From positions 1 through 64,000 of the forward strand of contig CANGOP010000012.1 of NCBI GenBank assembly GCA_947455595.1: DNA of 64,000 bases. Reading direction: 5' to 3'. The DNA comes from Gammaproteobacteria bacterium. GTDB taxonomy: Bacteria > Pseudomonadota > Gammaproteobacteria > Steroidobacterales > Steroidobacteraceae. Every line of letters begins with the position of its first letter. Positions within the stretch are counted from its first letter, which is position 1. Shown in pieces: positions 50,769 through 60,080 of this stretch. The position numbers and the translations under genes were made by a program. A model generated the notes under the pieces. That model searched no databases. It saw only the letters and a list, made by a program, of their open reading frames with translations, and had not been told where the DNA came from.

Positions 50769-52448
50769 TCAATACACAAGGCCAGCGCCGAAACCTCGTG
50801 GATCCGATGCGGTGACGACCTCGCCGGTCTGATAGTCCCAGGTGATCACCTGCGTGTTACCCCAGGTATTTCGGCCTTCGCTCACGTGGTGCCCACGCCG
50901 CTCCAACGCCGCCCGCTCGTCGGCCGATAATGCGCCTGGCTCCAGCGTCACGAGATCAGGCAGATACTGATGATGGACGCGTGGCATGGCCACGATCTGA
51001 GCAGCACTCATGCCGTCGAACCAACCGAGGATCCCGAACAGCACATTCGAAATGATCGTGCTTCCGCCGGGGGAGCCAATGATCAAGAGTCCCTTCGGGC
51101 TTTCTACAAACGTGGGCGTCATGCTCGAGAGGGCTCGCTTGGCCGGGCCGACCGCATTGGCCGCGGCACCGACCAACTGAAACGCATTGGGCTTCCCCGC
51201 CTCGATGGAAAAGTCGTCCATCGTGTCGTTGAGCAAGAAGCCGGTTCCGGGCACGACATACGTGGCGCCAAAGAACAAATTTACCGAGATCGTCGCCGCG
51301 ACCCGATTCCCTTGCGCATCCAAAACGGAGAAATGCGTCGTGTGCGGCCCTTCACTCTCCTCCGCCACGGGCCTGAGCATGTCGGAGGGCGTCGCGCGAT
51401 CGAGGCGGATGGAGGTCGCCATCCCGGCTGCGTAGTCTGCGCTGAGCAGGCGTTGCAGCGGCATTTGCACGAAATCTGGATCTCCGAGATATTCGGCACG
51501 ATCGCGGAACGCGCGACGTAAGGCTTCCAGCGTCAAATGTCGACGGGTATCGCGGTCGAGATGGCTAAAGTCATACTCCGACAGCATATTGAGCACCTCA
51601 CCGATGACGACGCCACCGGATGAAGGTGGCGCGGCCGTCACGAGGGTGGCATCGCGGTAATGCAGGGTAAGTGGCTTGCGCTCCACCACCCGATAACGGG
51701 CCAAGTCTTCACGCGTCCAAATACCGCCATCGCGCCGAATGCCATCCACCAGCCGATCGGCCCATTCCCCTCGATAAAACGCATCGACGCCCTTCCGCGC
51801 GAGGAGTTCCAAGGTGGCGGCCAGATCGGGTTGGCGAATGAGCGCCCCGACCGCAGGGACCTGTCCATTATCGAGGAAGACGCGAGCGGCATCGGGAGAC
51901 GCCGCCAATCGCGCCTGCTTCACCCGAATCGCATTTTGCAGTCGGGCATAGAGCGGAAAGCCATCCCGTGCAATCTGAATGGCCGGAGCCAGACTCTTGG
52001 ACAGCGGCAACCGCCCGTACTGGCGCGCCAAGTGTGCCCAAGCCGCCGGCTCGCCAGGAATACCCGCCGCGAGCGGTCCATCGGTCGAACTGGTGCCCGG
52101 CGCACGATCTGGCGCCACATACATGTCGGCGCGGGCCGCAAGGGGTGCTGCCTCGCGAGCATCCACCATGACATCGCGGTTACCCTTCGCCGAGTGCAAC
52201 AGGTAGAACCCGCCACCCCCGACCCCTGAGCTCGCGGGCTCCACGACTGCAAGTACCGCGCTGACCGCGACCGCTGCATCGAACGCGTTGCCGCCTTCAC
52301 GCAGCATCTGCATACCCGCCGCAGTCGCCAACGGGTGCGCACTCGCGACCGCGTTTTTAGGCGTTGGGGCAGCCGCGGCGGCACCAGCGATGACCAGCCA
52401 CACAAAAGCGGTTCGCATCCGACGCCATCGCATCCCGAATGACCTCAT
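50769..52448 (-). CDS. ggt: Gamma-glutamyltransferase, exported
   Basis: A 559-residue Ntn-hydrolase made as a precursor and self-cleaved. It has a signal peptide (MRTAFVWLVIAGAAAAAP after several candidate ATGs). Key segments: AVAVSAVLAVVEPASSGVGGGGF, the catalytic threonine in HTTHFSVLDAQGNRVAATISVN, GTGFLLNDTMDDFS and SPGGSTIISNVLFGIL. It hydrolyses or transfers the gamma-glutamyl group of glutathione in the periplasm. Its start overlaps the coaD stop by 4 bases, an unusual coupling of an exported enzyme to a coenzyme A gene. The track start at 52448 may be 5 or 10 codons too early. Confidence 0.93.
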   Translation of the reverse strand: MRSFGMRWRRMRTAFVWLVIAGAAAAAPTPKNAVASAHPLATAAGMQMLREGGNAFDAAVAVSAVLAVVEPASSGVGGGGFYLLHSAKGNRDVMVDAREAAPLAARADMYVAPDRAPGTSSTDGPLAAGIPGEPAAWAHLARQYGRLPLSKSLAPAIQIARDGFPLYARLQNAIRVKQARLAASPDAARVFLDNGQVPAVGALIRQPDLAATLELLARKGVDAFYRGEWADRLVDGIRRDGGIWTREDLARYRVVERKPLTLHYRDATLVTAAPPSSGGVVIGEVLNMLSEYDFSHLDRDTRRHLTLEALRRAFRDRAEYLGDPDFVQMPLQRLLSADYAAGMATSIRLDRATPSDMLRPVAEESEGPHTTHFSVLDAQGNRVAATISVNLFFGATYVVPGTGFLLNDTMDDFSIEAGKPNAFQLVGAAANAVGPAKRALSSMTPTFVESPKGLLIIGSPGGSTIISNVLFGILGWFDGMSAAQIVAMPRVHHQYLPDLVTLEPGALSADERAALERRGHHVSEGRNTWGNTQVITWDYQTGEVVTASDPRGFGAGLVY

Positions 52449-52951
52449 CGAGCTCGAACCGCGCGCTCCGAAGCCCGCTCTCGCAGGCGCGCCGCCACAT
52501 ACGGATCCACAAACTCACCCACGTTTCCGTTCAAGACGGCAATCTCGCGGATTAAGGTTGAAGAAATAAAGGTGAATTGTTCTTGGGGCGTCAGAAAAAC
52601 TGTTTCAATTTCCGGAGCCAAATGCCGGTTCATATTGGCCAACTGAAATTCGAACTCGAAGTCCGAAATCGCTCGCAGGCCGCGGACCACGCAGTCCAGA
52701 CCCTTTTCGCGAGCATATTCAATGGTAATGCCCGAATAGCCGGTCACCTCGACATTGGGGATATCCGCCAGCACGCGCCTCGCCATATCGACCCGCTCAT
52801 CGAGCGTGAACATGGGCGCCTTACCCGGATTGGCGGCGATCGAAACCAGCACGTAATCAAATACGCTCGCCGCACGCCGAATCAGATCTTTATGGCCGTT
52901 GGTTACCGGATCAAACGTGCCCGGATACATCGCCCGTCGTTTTGCGCTCAT
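52445..52951 (-). CDS. coaD: Phosphopantetheine adenylyltransferase
   Basis: A 168-residue enzyme that makes dephospho-CoA from phosphopantetheine and ATP. Start chosen at ATG 52951; a GAGGGA ribosome site precedes it. Motifs: MYPGTFDPVTNGHKDLIRRAA (nucleotide-binding), VVRGLRAISDFEFEFQLANMNR, LTPQEQFTFISSTLIREIA. It overlaps rsmD by 4 bases upstream and ggt by 4 bases downstream, so three genes are translationally coupled. Confidence 0.97.
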   Translation of the reverse strand: MSAKRRAMYPGTFDPVTNGHKDLIRRAASVFDYVLVSIAANPGKAPMFTLDERVDMARRVLADIPNVEVTGYSGITIEYAREKGLDCVVRGLRAISDFEFEFQLANMNRHLAPEIETVFLTPQEQFTFISSTLIREIAVLNGNVGEFVDPYVAARLRERASERAVRAR

Positions 52952-53547
52952 CTGGATCCCTCTTCCCGTCGGGCGAGCAAGGCCCGGACCTCGCCGGCGC
53001 GGGTTTCCTTGAGCAACTGCCAACCCACAGGCAGGTCCGGCAGCGCATCACGCGCGGACTGCTCAAGATAGATCCACGCCGTCGGCGCGAGCCACCCGCG
53101 AACATCCAGAAGTGTACACAATTCGGTCAGTGCGCCGAGCGCGAAGGGCGGATCAAGAAACACCAAGTCGAATGGCCGGACAGGCCCGGATAGGTACACC
53201 CCGGCATCGGCCTGCACAACGGTAGCCTGAGAGGCGCCCAGTAACGTCGCTGCCTGCAGCAGCTGACGGACCACGATCGGATCCTTTTCAACCAAGACCG
53301 CCTCGGCAGCGCCCCGAGACAGCGACTCAAAGCCGAGCGCCCCGGTGCCCGCATACAGATCTAAGCACCGACATCCCACAACGGCCCGCTGCAGCCAGTT
53401 GAAGAGCGTCTCGCGGACCCGATCGGGGGTTGGACGGAGCCCTGGAACCGGCTGAAAGGGGATGCGCCGTCCGCGCCATTGCCCGGCAATGATCCGGACC
53501 GAACGGTCGGCGCCCGGGGATTGGCCGGACTTGGGCGAATGTGACAT
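52948..53547 (-). CDS. rsmD: 16S rRNA (guanine(966)-N2)-methyltransferase
   Basis: A 199-residue methyltransferase from the ATG at 53547. Features: VRIIAGQWRGRRIPF, GLRPTPDRVRETLFNWL, LDLYAGTGALGFESLSRGA and the catalytic FLDPPFALG. It modifies G966 of 16S rRNA. rsmD followed by coaD is standard in gammaproteobacteria. It is divergent from the lipase-like gene, with about 120 AT-rich bases between. Confidence 0.95.
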   Translation of the reverse strand: MSHSPKSGQSPGADRSVRIIAGQWRGRRIPFQPVPGLRPTPDRVRETLFNWLQRAVVGCRCLDLYAGTGALGFESLSRGAAEAVLVEKDPIVVRQLLQAATLLGASQATVVQADAGVYLSGPVRPFDLVFLDPPFALGALTELCTLLDVRGWLAPTAWIYLEQSARDALPDLPVGWQLLKETRAGEVRALLARREEGSR

Positions 53548-53668
53548 AAGTCCGCCCGTTTGCGTCCCGACCTTGCTAGTCTTCCAACCCACGGCGTACC
53601 CTTAAAAAATTGTCATTAATTGCCATAATACGCCCCGACTGGCCATCGACCGCGAGGACCGCACCATT

Positions 53669-55864
53669 ATGAGAATTCGCCACGCCGTATTACTGATCGC
53701 AACCGCCTTCCTAGTGGGCGCTTGCGGATCAGGTTCTTCGACTCTGGGCAGCACCAACACCCAGTCGGGAAATGGCGCGACAGGCGCGGTTCACCCGTTA
53801 TTCAGGCCGCTTTTTCAGGTCGGCCAGGGCATTTTGCCTTACCCGACGGATCTATTCCTCAACGGCAGCGTCGACGGAACGCTGAAAGCCCCGGTGTTGG
53901 CGGTGACGCCGAATGTGGGGTCGCTGAACAGTCTGGACGGTTTCGGCGTGAACACCGAAATGACCATCCGCTTCTCGAAAAAAGTCGATCCAGCGACGCT
54001 CGCCGCTCCCGGCAGCATCGTGATTTTGGAAACCGTACAGCGCACGGTTGTCGCAAGCGCTTCCTCCATCGCCCGCGTTCCGGTTGGTGTACGCCGTGTG
54101 CTGGTACCGGGCGTTGATTACTCGGTGGGTCTATCCACGGCCTCGGATGCCGACGGCACCGTGGTTTCGATCAAGCCGCTCAAGCCGCTGACGCCATCGA
54201 CGGGCGGCATCATGACCGGCGCACCGACCGGTCTCGTCGATCAAAGCGGCGTGGGATACGTGGTCATCGTGACCAATGCCGTGAAATCGGTGGACGGCGA
54301 TCTCGCCTCGGCCGATGACGAATATGCACTCATCCGTCAGGCGGTTTACAGCCCAACAGATCCGAGCAACCCCGCCAGCAATTGCGACTCGGTTGGCAAC
54401 GTCACGCTGGCGGGCGTCTGCCGCCTGACGGCCCCTCAGTTGGCCATCGCACAAGCTGCGCACATCCCATCCGGCGCGATCGCACTGACCTTCAGTTTCA
54501 CGACGGAATCGACCCGCGACACCCTCGTGCAGATGGCCAACGCCGTGCTGTCTGGCCCGGCCCCCGCCTTGGCCGCACGCATGCTGCAGAACCCGGTCAC
54601 CGGCGTCGATCTGACCGATAAAGACATCCTCGATCCAGCCCACCAAATTCCGGAGCTCCTCGGCGTTGCAAACGTCTTTGAGGGCACGATCACGCTGCCG
54701 TATTACCAGGCGACACCTGCCGATGCGAGCGCCGGCGATCCTGCACCTTCGCTGACGGGACAGTGGCAGGCAGGTAATGCCCTTTCGCTCGTTCCGGGCA
54801 AGACGGGGAGCACCCGTATTACCCGTTACAACCCGCTACCGGCCGCGCGTCATACGATGGCCGTACCCGTGATGATCACGGTCCCTAACAATACCCCCCG
54901 ACCGGAAGCGGGCTGGCCGGTGGTGATCTTTGTCCATGGCATCACGCGTAATCGCAGTGACATGCTGGCGCTGTCGGAAGCCTATGCCGAAGCCGGCTAT
55001 GCCGTCGCGGCGATCGATCTGCCGTTGCATGGCATCACGCCCTCCGATCCGGCCGCGGCGTTGCGTATCCCGGGCGTTGCCGAGCGTACGTTCGATATGG
55101 ACTACGTCAACAACACCACAGGCATGCCGGGTCCCGATGGCCAAGTGGACGGCTCGGGCGCCAACTTCATTCAGGTAACCAGCCCCATCACGAGTCGAGA
55201 CAATCTGCGTCAGGCGGTCATCGACCAGCTCGCGTTGGCTCGTGCATTGGCGGCGCAGACCACCATACTCGTCACGGATACGGGTCCGGTCCCAGCACCG
55301 TTCAACCCGAACCGCATCCAACTTGCCGGCCAGTCACTCGGTGGCATCGTGGGCGCGACTACAGCCAGCCTGCCTTCGAACATCAACTCGTTTGCGCTCT
55401 CAGTACCTGGCGGCGGCATCGCTGATCTGCTGCTGCAGTCGGCGACGTTCGGCCCACCCATTGGCGGCGCCGTCGCGGCGAAGCTGGGTGCGAACACGTT
55501 CCTCTTTAACCGCATGTTCGGCGACGCACAGGCCGCTGTGGATGCGGGCGACCCGCTCAACCACATCGCGCTGGCGACGGCCAACAAGCCGATCCTGCTG
55601 CACAAGGTGGTGAACGATCAGGTGGTGCCGAATTCGTCGACCGATCGACTCATCGCGTTGTCGGGTCTGCAGAAGCAGACGACTCGGGGATTCTGGCCCG
55701 GTGGCAGTTATGTGACCTTCACGGCAGGCGGCCACGGCTCGCTGCTCGATGAATCGATCATGCCGCAGGTCACCGTCGAAATGCAGGAAGAGTTCGCGGC
55801 CTTCGCCTTCCTGAATGGTTCCGGTTTCGAGATCCTCGACGACACCTACATTCAGAACCCGTAA
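53669..55864 (+). CDS. Large lipase-like lipoprotein (Pla-1/cef extracellular lipase family)
   Basis: A 731-residue lipoprotein with lipobox FLVGACGSGS. The N-terminal region (PLFRPLFQVGQGILPYPTDLFLNGS...) matches the bacterial virulence-factor lipase N-terminal domain and is followed by an Ig-like part (TEMTIRFSKKVDPATLAAPG). The alpha/beta-hydrolase domain in the second half has the oxyanion segment VIFVHGITRNRSDMLALSEAYAEAGYAVAAIDLPLHG, the nucleophile GQSLGGIVGA and the catalytic His in AGGHGSLLDESIMP. It probably acts on lipids or esters at the cell surface. A strong terminator follows. Confidence 0.85.
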   Translation: MRIRHAVLLIATAFLVGACGSGSSTLGSTNTQSGNGATGAVHPLFRPLFQVGQGILPYPTDLFLNGSVDGTLKAPVLAVTPNVGSLNSLDGFGVNTEMTIRFSKKVDPATLAAPGSIVILETVQRTVVASASSIARVPVGVRRVLVPGVDYSVGLSTASDADGTVVSIKPLKPLTPSTGGIMTGAPTGLVDQSGVGYVVIVTNAVKSVDGDLASADDEYALIRQAVYSPTDPSNPASNCDSVGNVTLAGVCRLTAPQLAIAQAAHIPSGAIALTFSFTTESTRDTLVQMANAVLSGPAPALAARMLQNPVTGVDLTDKDILDPAHQIPELLGVANVFEGTITLPYYQATPADASAGDPAPSLTGQWQAGNALSLVPGKTGSTRITRYNPLPAARHTMAVPVMITVPNNTPRPEAGWPVVIFVHGITRNRSDMLALSEAYAEAGYAVAAIDLPLHGITPSDPAAALRIPGVAERTFDMDYVNNTTGMPGPDGQVDGSGANFIQVTSPITSRDNLRQAVIDQLALARALAAQTTILVTDTGPVPAPFNPNRIQLAGQSLGGIVGATTASLPSNINSFALSVPGGGIADLLLQSATFGPPIGGAVAAKLGANTFLFNRMFGDAQAAVDAGDPLNHIALATANKPILLHKVVNDQVVPNSSTDRLIALSGLQKQTTRGFWPGGSYVTFTAGGHGSLLDESIMPQVTVEMQEEFAAFAFLNGSGFEILDDTYIQNP

Positions 55865-55885
55865 GACGGTACTGCACGGAACTGA

Positions 55886-55922
55886 CAGGCCCCGTCGATC
55901 GGAAGATCGGCGGGGCCTGTTT
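55886..55922 (+). terminator. Rho-independent terminator of the lipase gene
   Basis: CAGGCCCCGTCGATC, a GGAA loop, then GATCGGCGGGGCCTG and TTT: a 15-bp stem with one G-U pair, 21 bases after the stop codon. Confidence 0.85.
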
Positions 55923-55991
55923 CATTTCATCCACACGCCACACGCTGCGAAGACACACAGTAGAATGGTCAAGGACCAGACGAGGCCGTGA

Positions 55992-56987
55992 ATGTTCGAC
56001 TTTTTTAAGAAACCGCCCCCGACGACCCCGACTCAAGACAAGCCCGATGCGACTGAGCGTCAAGGCTTGTTCGGGCGACTACGCGCGAAATTGACGAGTG
56101 GCGCAGCCTCATTAGCACGCGATCTGACGGATTGGCTCCCTGGGCGGAAGATTGACGCGGATCTGCTGGAAGAACTGGAACTGCGACTCCTCACCGCCGA
56201 TGTGGGCCTACCTGCCACCGAGCGCATCCTCGCCGATCTGCGTAGGCGTGTCGCTCGCCAAGAGCTGGCGAATCTGGATGCTCTGCTCGGCGCACTCAGA
56301 CAAAATCTGGCCGACCTGCTCCGACCGGTCGCACGCCCCTTAGACATTCCGTCGGATACCCGACCATTCGTGGTCCTCGTCGTGGGCGTCAATGGTTCCG
56401 GCAAAACGACTTCCATCGGCAAATTGGCGCATCGACTGCGCGCAGAGGGACGACAGGTCGTCTTAGCCGCCGGCGATACGTTCAGAGCGGCCGCAGTAGA
56501 ACAACTCCAGGTCTGGGGCGAGCGCAACGGCGTTCCCGTCATTGCACAAGCCACGGGTGCGGATCCCGCGGCCGTTGTCTTCGATGCGTATTCGGCTGCC
56601 AAAGCACGCGGCGCAGATGTCTTGTTAGCCGACACCGCGGGACGTCTGCAGACACAAACTCACCTGATGGATGAGTTGCGCAAGGTCAAGCGAGTGCTCG
56701 GGCGTCAGGATGCCACGGCACCCCATGAAGTCCTACTCGTCCTCGACGGCAGTCAAGGACAGAACGCGCTGAATCAGGCCCGCGTCTTTCATGAAGCGGT
56801 GGGCGTCACCGGGCTCGTCATCACCAAACTGGATGGCTCGGCCAAAGGTGGCATCGTGATCGCCATCGCGACCGAACTCGGCATTCCGCTACGCTTTGTG
56901 GGCGTCGGCGAATCCATTGAGGATTTTGGCGTGTTCGACGTCGACGATTTTGTGGATGCGTTGATCGCGCCGCCCCGAGCACCATGA
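55992..56987 (+). CDS. ftsY: Signal recognition particle receptor FtsY
   Basis: A 331-residue SRP-receptor GTPase that delivers ribosome-nascent chains to the inner membrane. The N domain is about residues 45-120. The G domain has G1 [26 protein letters not shown]3 [16 protein letters not shown], and G4 [10 protein letters not shown]. The usual acidic A region of enterobacterial FtsY is almost absent: only about 40 residues precede the N domain. It overlaps ftsE by 4 bases, giving the conserved ftsY-ftsE-ftsX order. Confidence 0.97.
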   Translation: MFDFFKKPPPTTPTQDKPDATERQGLFGRLRAKLTSGAASLARDLTDWLPGRKIDADLLEELELRLLTADVGLPATERILADLRRRVARQELANLDALLGALRQNLADLLRPVARPLDIPSDTRPFVVLVVGVNGSGKTTSIGKLAHRLRAEGRQVVLAAGDTFRAAAVEQLQVWGERNGVPVIAQATGADPAAVVFDAYSAAKARGADVLLADTAGRLQTQTHLMDELRKVKRVLGRQDATAPHEVLLVLDGSQGQNALNQARVFHEAVGVTGLVITKLDGSAKGGIVIAIATELGIPLRFVGVGESIEDFGVFDVDDFVDALIAPPRAP

Positions 56988-57646
56988 TTCGTTTCGAACA
57001 CGTCGACAAACACTACCCCACTGGGCGCGCTGCGCTCACCGACTTCAACCTCTCGCTCGGCGTCGGTGAGTTGGCGTTTCTGACCGGTCCGTCGGGGGCC
57101 GGCAAGAGCACCGCACTCAAGTTACTGGGCCTCTTGGAACGACCCACCCGAGGACGCATCATCGTCGGGGGTATCGATCTATCCCAAGTTGGCGCCCGCG
57201 AAATTCCGGCTTACCGACGTCGGATCGGCATGGTCTTTCAGGATCACAGACTCCTCAATGATCGATCGGTTTGGGACAACGTTGCATTGCCCCTGCTCGT
57301 GGCCGGCAGCCTGCGAGGCGAGCTCGATAAGCGGGTGCGGGCCGCGCTGGATACGGTCGGCCTGCTCGGACATGAGCAGAAGCTCCCGTTGGAAATGTCC
57401 GCGGGAGAGCAACAACGGGTGGGCATCGCACGGGCGCTCGTCACCAAACCCGATGTCGTCATCGCCGATGAGCCCACCGGCAATCTGGATCCGACCTTGG
57501 CGTTAGACGTGATGCGGTTGTTTCAGTCTTTCTCGCAAGTCGGCGTCACCGTGCTCGTGGCCAGCCACGATCTACACCTGATTGAACGGATCGGCGCGCG
57601 GCGAATCGCGTTGGATGCCGGCCGAGTCGCGGGAGAGCCGGCATGA
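56984..57646 (+). CDS. ftsE: Cell-division ABC ATPase FtsE
   Basis: A 220-residue ABC ATPase. It carries Walker A GPSGAGKSTALKLL, a signature EMSAGEQQRVGIARALV (a variant of LSGGQ typical of FtsE) and Walker B VVIADEPTGNLDP. With FtsX it controls septal peptidoglycan hydrolases during division. It overlaps ftsY and ftsX by 4 bases on each side. Confidence 0.97.
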   Translation: MIRFEHVDKHYPTGRAALTDFNLSLGVGELAFLTGPSGAGKSTALKLLGLLERPTRGRIIVGGIDLSQVGAREIPAYRRRIGMVFQDHRLLNDRSVWDNVALPLLVAGSLRGELDKRVRAALDTVGLLGHEQKLPLEMSAGEQQRVGIARALVTKPDVVIADEPTGNLDPTLALDVMRLFQSFSQVGVTVLVASHDLHLIERIGARRIALDAGRVAGEPA

Positions 57647-58614
57647 GCGACCGGCTGCGACCGATGCAAAAGCGTCCGCTGGATCAGCAGCTGCGCGTCT
57701 GGTGGGAACAACATCAGGACGCCGCTGGTAGCGCGCTGCGGCGCTTGTTGACCGCCCCCCTGGCGAGCCCACTGACCATTGCCGTGATTGGGATCGCGCT
57801 GGTCCTGCCGGCCACCCTGCAGGTCATCGCAGATAATGCGCGGGTGGCGTCCCATGGTCTGGATGCCGCGCTGGACGTTTCGGTGTACTTGAAAGGACGG
57901 TTGCCAGACGAGCAAGGGCGCTCGCTCACCGCCCAGATCTCCGCGAGGCCGGATATTCAAAACGCGCGCTACGTTTCGTCGGCCGAGGGCCTCGCGGAAT
58001 TTCGACGCTGGTCGGGACTCGGACCGTCGTTGGATGCATTGGGCCGTAATCCATTGCCGGCAACCATCGTCGTGCGGCCCCGCGCGGAATTCGCTGATCC
58101 GGCGGCCATTGATCGTTTGGTCGCGAGCCTGCAGACCTTACCGGAGGTCGATCAGGTTCAGTTCGATGGCCTTTGGGCGCGCCGCTATGGCAGTTTGGTC
58201 GATGCCGTCTCCCGGCTCGCGGAGATCCTCGGTGGGCTGTTGGCCGTCGCCGTGCTGCTGATCATCGGCAATACCGTCCGTCTCGATGTTGACGCCCGGC
58301 GACACGAGATCGACGTCATGAAACTGGTCGGGGCTAGCGACGGGTTCGTCAGACGGCCCGTCCTGTACGGCGGGTTGTGGTACGGGCTGCTCGGGGGCAT
58401 TGCCGGTGCCGGGCTGCTCGAACTGATCGTCCTTTTGGCCAGAGGCCCGGTCAGCCGGGTGGCGGCCGCCTACGGCAGTGCATATTCACTTTCAGCACCG
58501 TCCCTCACGCTGCTGACCCTGCTCGTGATGGGGGGCGCTGGTCTCGGCTGGATCGGAGCTTGGACGGCCGCAACTCGGCAGTTGCAGGCCATCGAGCCAG
58601 GCCGAGATGATTAA
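57643..58614 (+). CDS. ftsX: Cell-division permease FtsX
   Basis: A 323-residue FtsX-type membrane protein. After a cytoplasmic N-terminus of about 45 residues there is one helix (PLTIAVIGIALVLPATLQVI), a large periplasmic domain (about 70-190), then three more helices (ILGGLLAVAVLLIIGNTV, GGLWYGLLGGIAGAGLLELIVLL, LTLLTLLVMGGAGLGWIGAW). This is the FtsX topology used to activate EnvC-like hydrolases. It overlaps ftsE by 4 bases. Confidence 0.95.
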   Translation: MSDRLRPMQKRPLDQQLRVWWEQHQDAAGSALRRLLTAPLASPLTIAVIGIALVLPATLQVIADNARVASHGLDAALDVSVYLKGRLPDEQGRSLTAQISARPDIQNARYVSSAEGLAEFRRWSGLGPSLDALGRNPLPATIVVRPRAEFADPAAIDRLVASLQTLPEVDQVQFDGLWARRYGSLVDAVSRLAEILGGLLAVAVLLIIGNTVRLDVDARRHEIDVMKLVGASDGFVRRPVLYGGLWYGLLGGIAGAGLLELIVLLARGPVSRVAAAYGSAYSLSAPSLTLLTLLVMGGAGLGWIGAWTAATRQLQAIEPGRDD

Positions 58615-58666
58615 AATGATAAGTTATTGTCATCTAACATAATTTAAGTCGGAACTTTCCCGCCTC

Positions 58667-58693
58667 TTAGCACTCAAACGAAACGAGTGCTAA
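58667..58693 (+). promoter_or_regulatory. CIRCE element (HrcA operator) before rpoH
   Basis: TTAGCACTC-N9-GAGTGCTAA, matching the canonical CIRCE inverted repeat at all 18 half-site bases. It ends 45 bases before the rpoH ATG, so it is likely in the 5' untranslated region or over the promoter. HrcA binding here would repress rpoH until heat shock. hrcA itself is not in the window. Confidence 0.93.
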
Positions 58694-58738
58694 CATACAG
58701 GCAACCGGATTAACGGATCCGGAAAGGGAAAGGATTCG

Positions 58739-59614
58739 ATGACGATGGCGCTATCACCCGCTGTTCCGACTGCTACGGCGCTCGCGCTGCGCGGGCCTAT
58801 CGGCAGCTTGGATGCCTACATCGATGCGGTCTCGCGCATCCCCGTGCAGTCACGTGAGGAAGAGTTCGCGCTCGCGCGCCGCCTGCGTGAGAACGAGGAT
58901 CTGGAAGCCGCTCGCGAACTTGTGCTCTCCCATCTGCGTTTCGTAGTGCATATCGCACGTGGCTACACCGGCTACGGACTGCCCATGGGCGATCTGGTGC
59001 AGGAAGGCAACGTGGGCCTCATGAAGGCCGTCAAGCGCTTTGACCCCACACTTGGTGTCAGGCTGGTGTCCTTTGCTGTGCACTGGATTCGCGCTGAAAT
59101 TCACGAATACGTGCTGCGCAACTGGCGCCTCGTCAAGGTGGCCACGACCAAGGCGCAACGCAAACTGTTCTTCAATTTGCGCAAGGCGAAGAAGAATTTG
59201 TCGTGGCTATCGGCCGAAGAAACCGCCGCCGTCGCAAAAGACCTCGGTGTCACACCCGCTGAAGTGACGCAGATGGAGCAGCGATTATCGGCGCGCGACG
59301 TCTCGTTTGATCCCGTTCCGGATCAGGATGATGAAGACGGTAGCTATTCGCCAGCCGCCTATCTGCCCGCCCCCGATGCCGATCCGGCGATCGCGGTCGA
59401 GAACGAAGAATGGGAAGATGCATCCAGCACGCGCCTGCATCACGCGTTGGCGACGCTGGACCCACGCAGTCGCGCCATTGTCGAGCGTCGCTGGTTGGTG
59501 GAAGACAACAAAGCCACTCTGCATGAATTGGCTGCGGAATTTGATGTCTCGGCGGAACGCATTCGCCAGATCGAAACGGCCGCGATGAAAAAGCTCCGCG
59601 CAGCAATGGCCTGA
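58739..59614 (+). CDS. rpoH: Heat-shock sigma factor sigma-32
   Basis: A 291-residue sigma-70 family factor. Region 2 is [59 protein letters not shown]. The RpoH box [14 protein letters not shown] follows directly and distinguishes sigma-32 from other sigmas. Region 4 is [36 protein letters not shown] precedes the ATG. A perfect CIRCE element lies 45-72 bases upstream. It directs transcription of chaperone and protease genes. Confidence 0.96.
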   Translation: MTMALSPAVPTATALALRGPIGSLDAYIDAVSRIPVQSREEEFALARRLRENEDLEAARELVLSHLRFVVHIARGYTGYGLPMGDLVQEGNVGLMKAVKRFDPTLGVRLVSFAVHWIRAEIHEYVLRNWRLVKVATTKAQRKLFFNLRKAKKNLSWLSAEETAAVAKDLGVTPAEVTQMEQRLSARDVSFDPVPDQDDEDGSYSPAAYLPAPDADPAIAVENEEWEDASSTRLHHALATLDPRSRAIVERRWLVEDNKATLHELAAEFDVSAERIRQIETAAMKKLRAAMA

Positions 59615-59623
59615 CCTTCAGCC

Positions 59624-60070
59624 ATGGATTCGCTCGAGGTGTGGTTCGAGCGGTACGGCGAAAGCCATCGCCATCCGCTCAATCGGGCACTGCACACGCT
59701 TTGCGTGCCCGTGATTGCCGGGACACTGTTGGCCCTACTGGCCCTCATTCCGGTGCCTTGGAATCGATCCGCTAATCTTGGGATGCTCGCGCTGGCCGTT
59801 GCGATGATCGTCTATGTGCGGCTATCACTCCGCCACGCGTTGGGGATCGCTGTGCTCGCCGGTGCGACCGTCGCTCTGCTGTGCCAATGGCCCATCCTCA
59901 TGACACTTCCGGTCTTGCTCGGCGCTTTTGTCGTCGCCTGGATCGGCCAATTCATCGGCCACTCCATTGAAGGTCGGCGCCCCAGTTTTTTGGATGACCT
60001 GCGCTTTTTACTGATTGGGCCTTTGTGGGTGCTCGACGGGCTGTACCGCCGAATCGGCTTGGGGCGCTAA
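59624..60070 (+). CDS. Mpo1-like (DUF962) membrane protein
   Basis: A 148-residue membrane protein. The conserved DUF962 features are ERYGESHRHPLNRALHTLCVPVIAG near the start and WIGQFIGHSIEGRRPSFLDDLRFLLIGPLWVLDGLYRRIG near the end, with four hydrophobic segments. Family members related to yeast Mpo1 are iron-dependent dioxygenases acting on 2-hydroxy fatty acids; the histidines H17 and those in GHS/HP motifs are kept. It starts 9 bases after rpoH and may share its message. Confidence 0.85.
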   Translation: MDSLEVWFERYGESHRHPLNRALHTLCVPVIAGTLLALLALIPVPWNRSANLGMLALAVAMIVYVRLSLRHALGIAVLAGATVALLCQWPILMTLPVLLGAFVVAWIGQFIGHSIEGRRPSFLDDLRFLLIGPLWVLDGLYRRIGLGR

Positions 60071-60080
60071 GCGCCTATCG

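Noticed and set aside
54131-54646. 171-aa minus-strand ORF within the lipase gene
   Set aside because: Antisense shadow; the lipase-family frame is continuous with lipobox, GxSxG and catalytic histidine.
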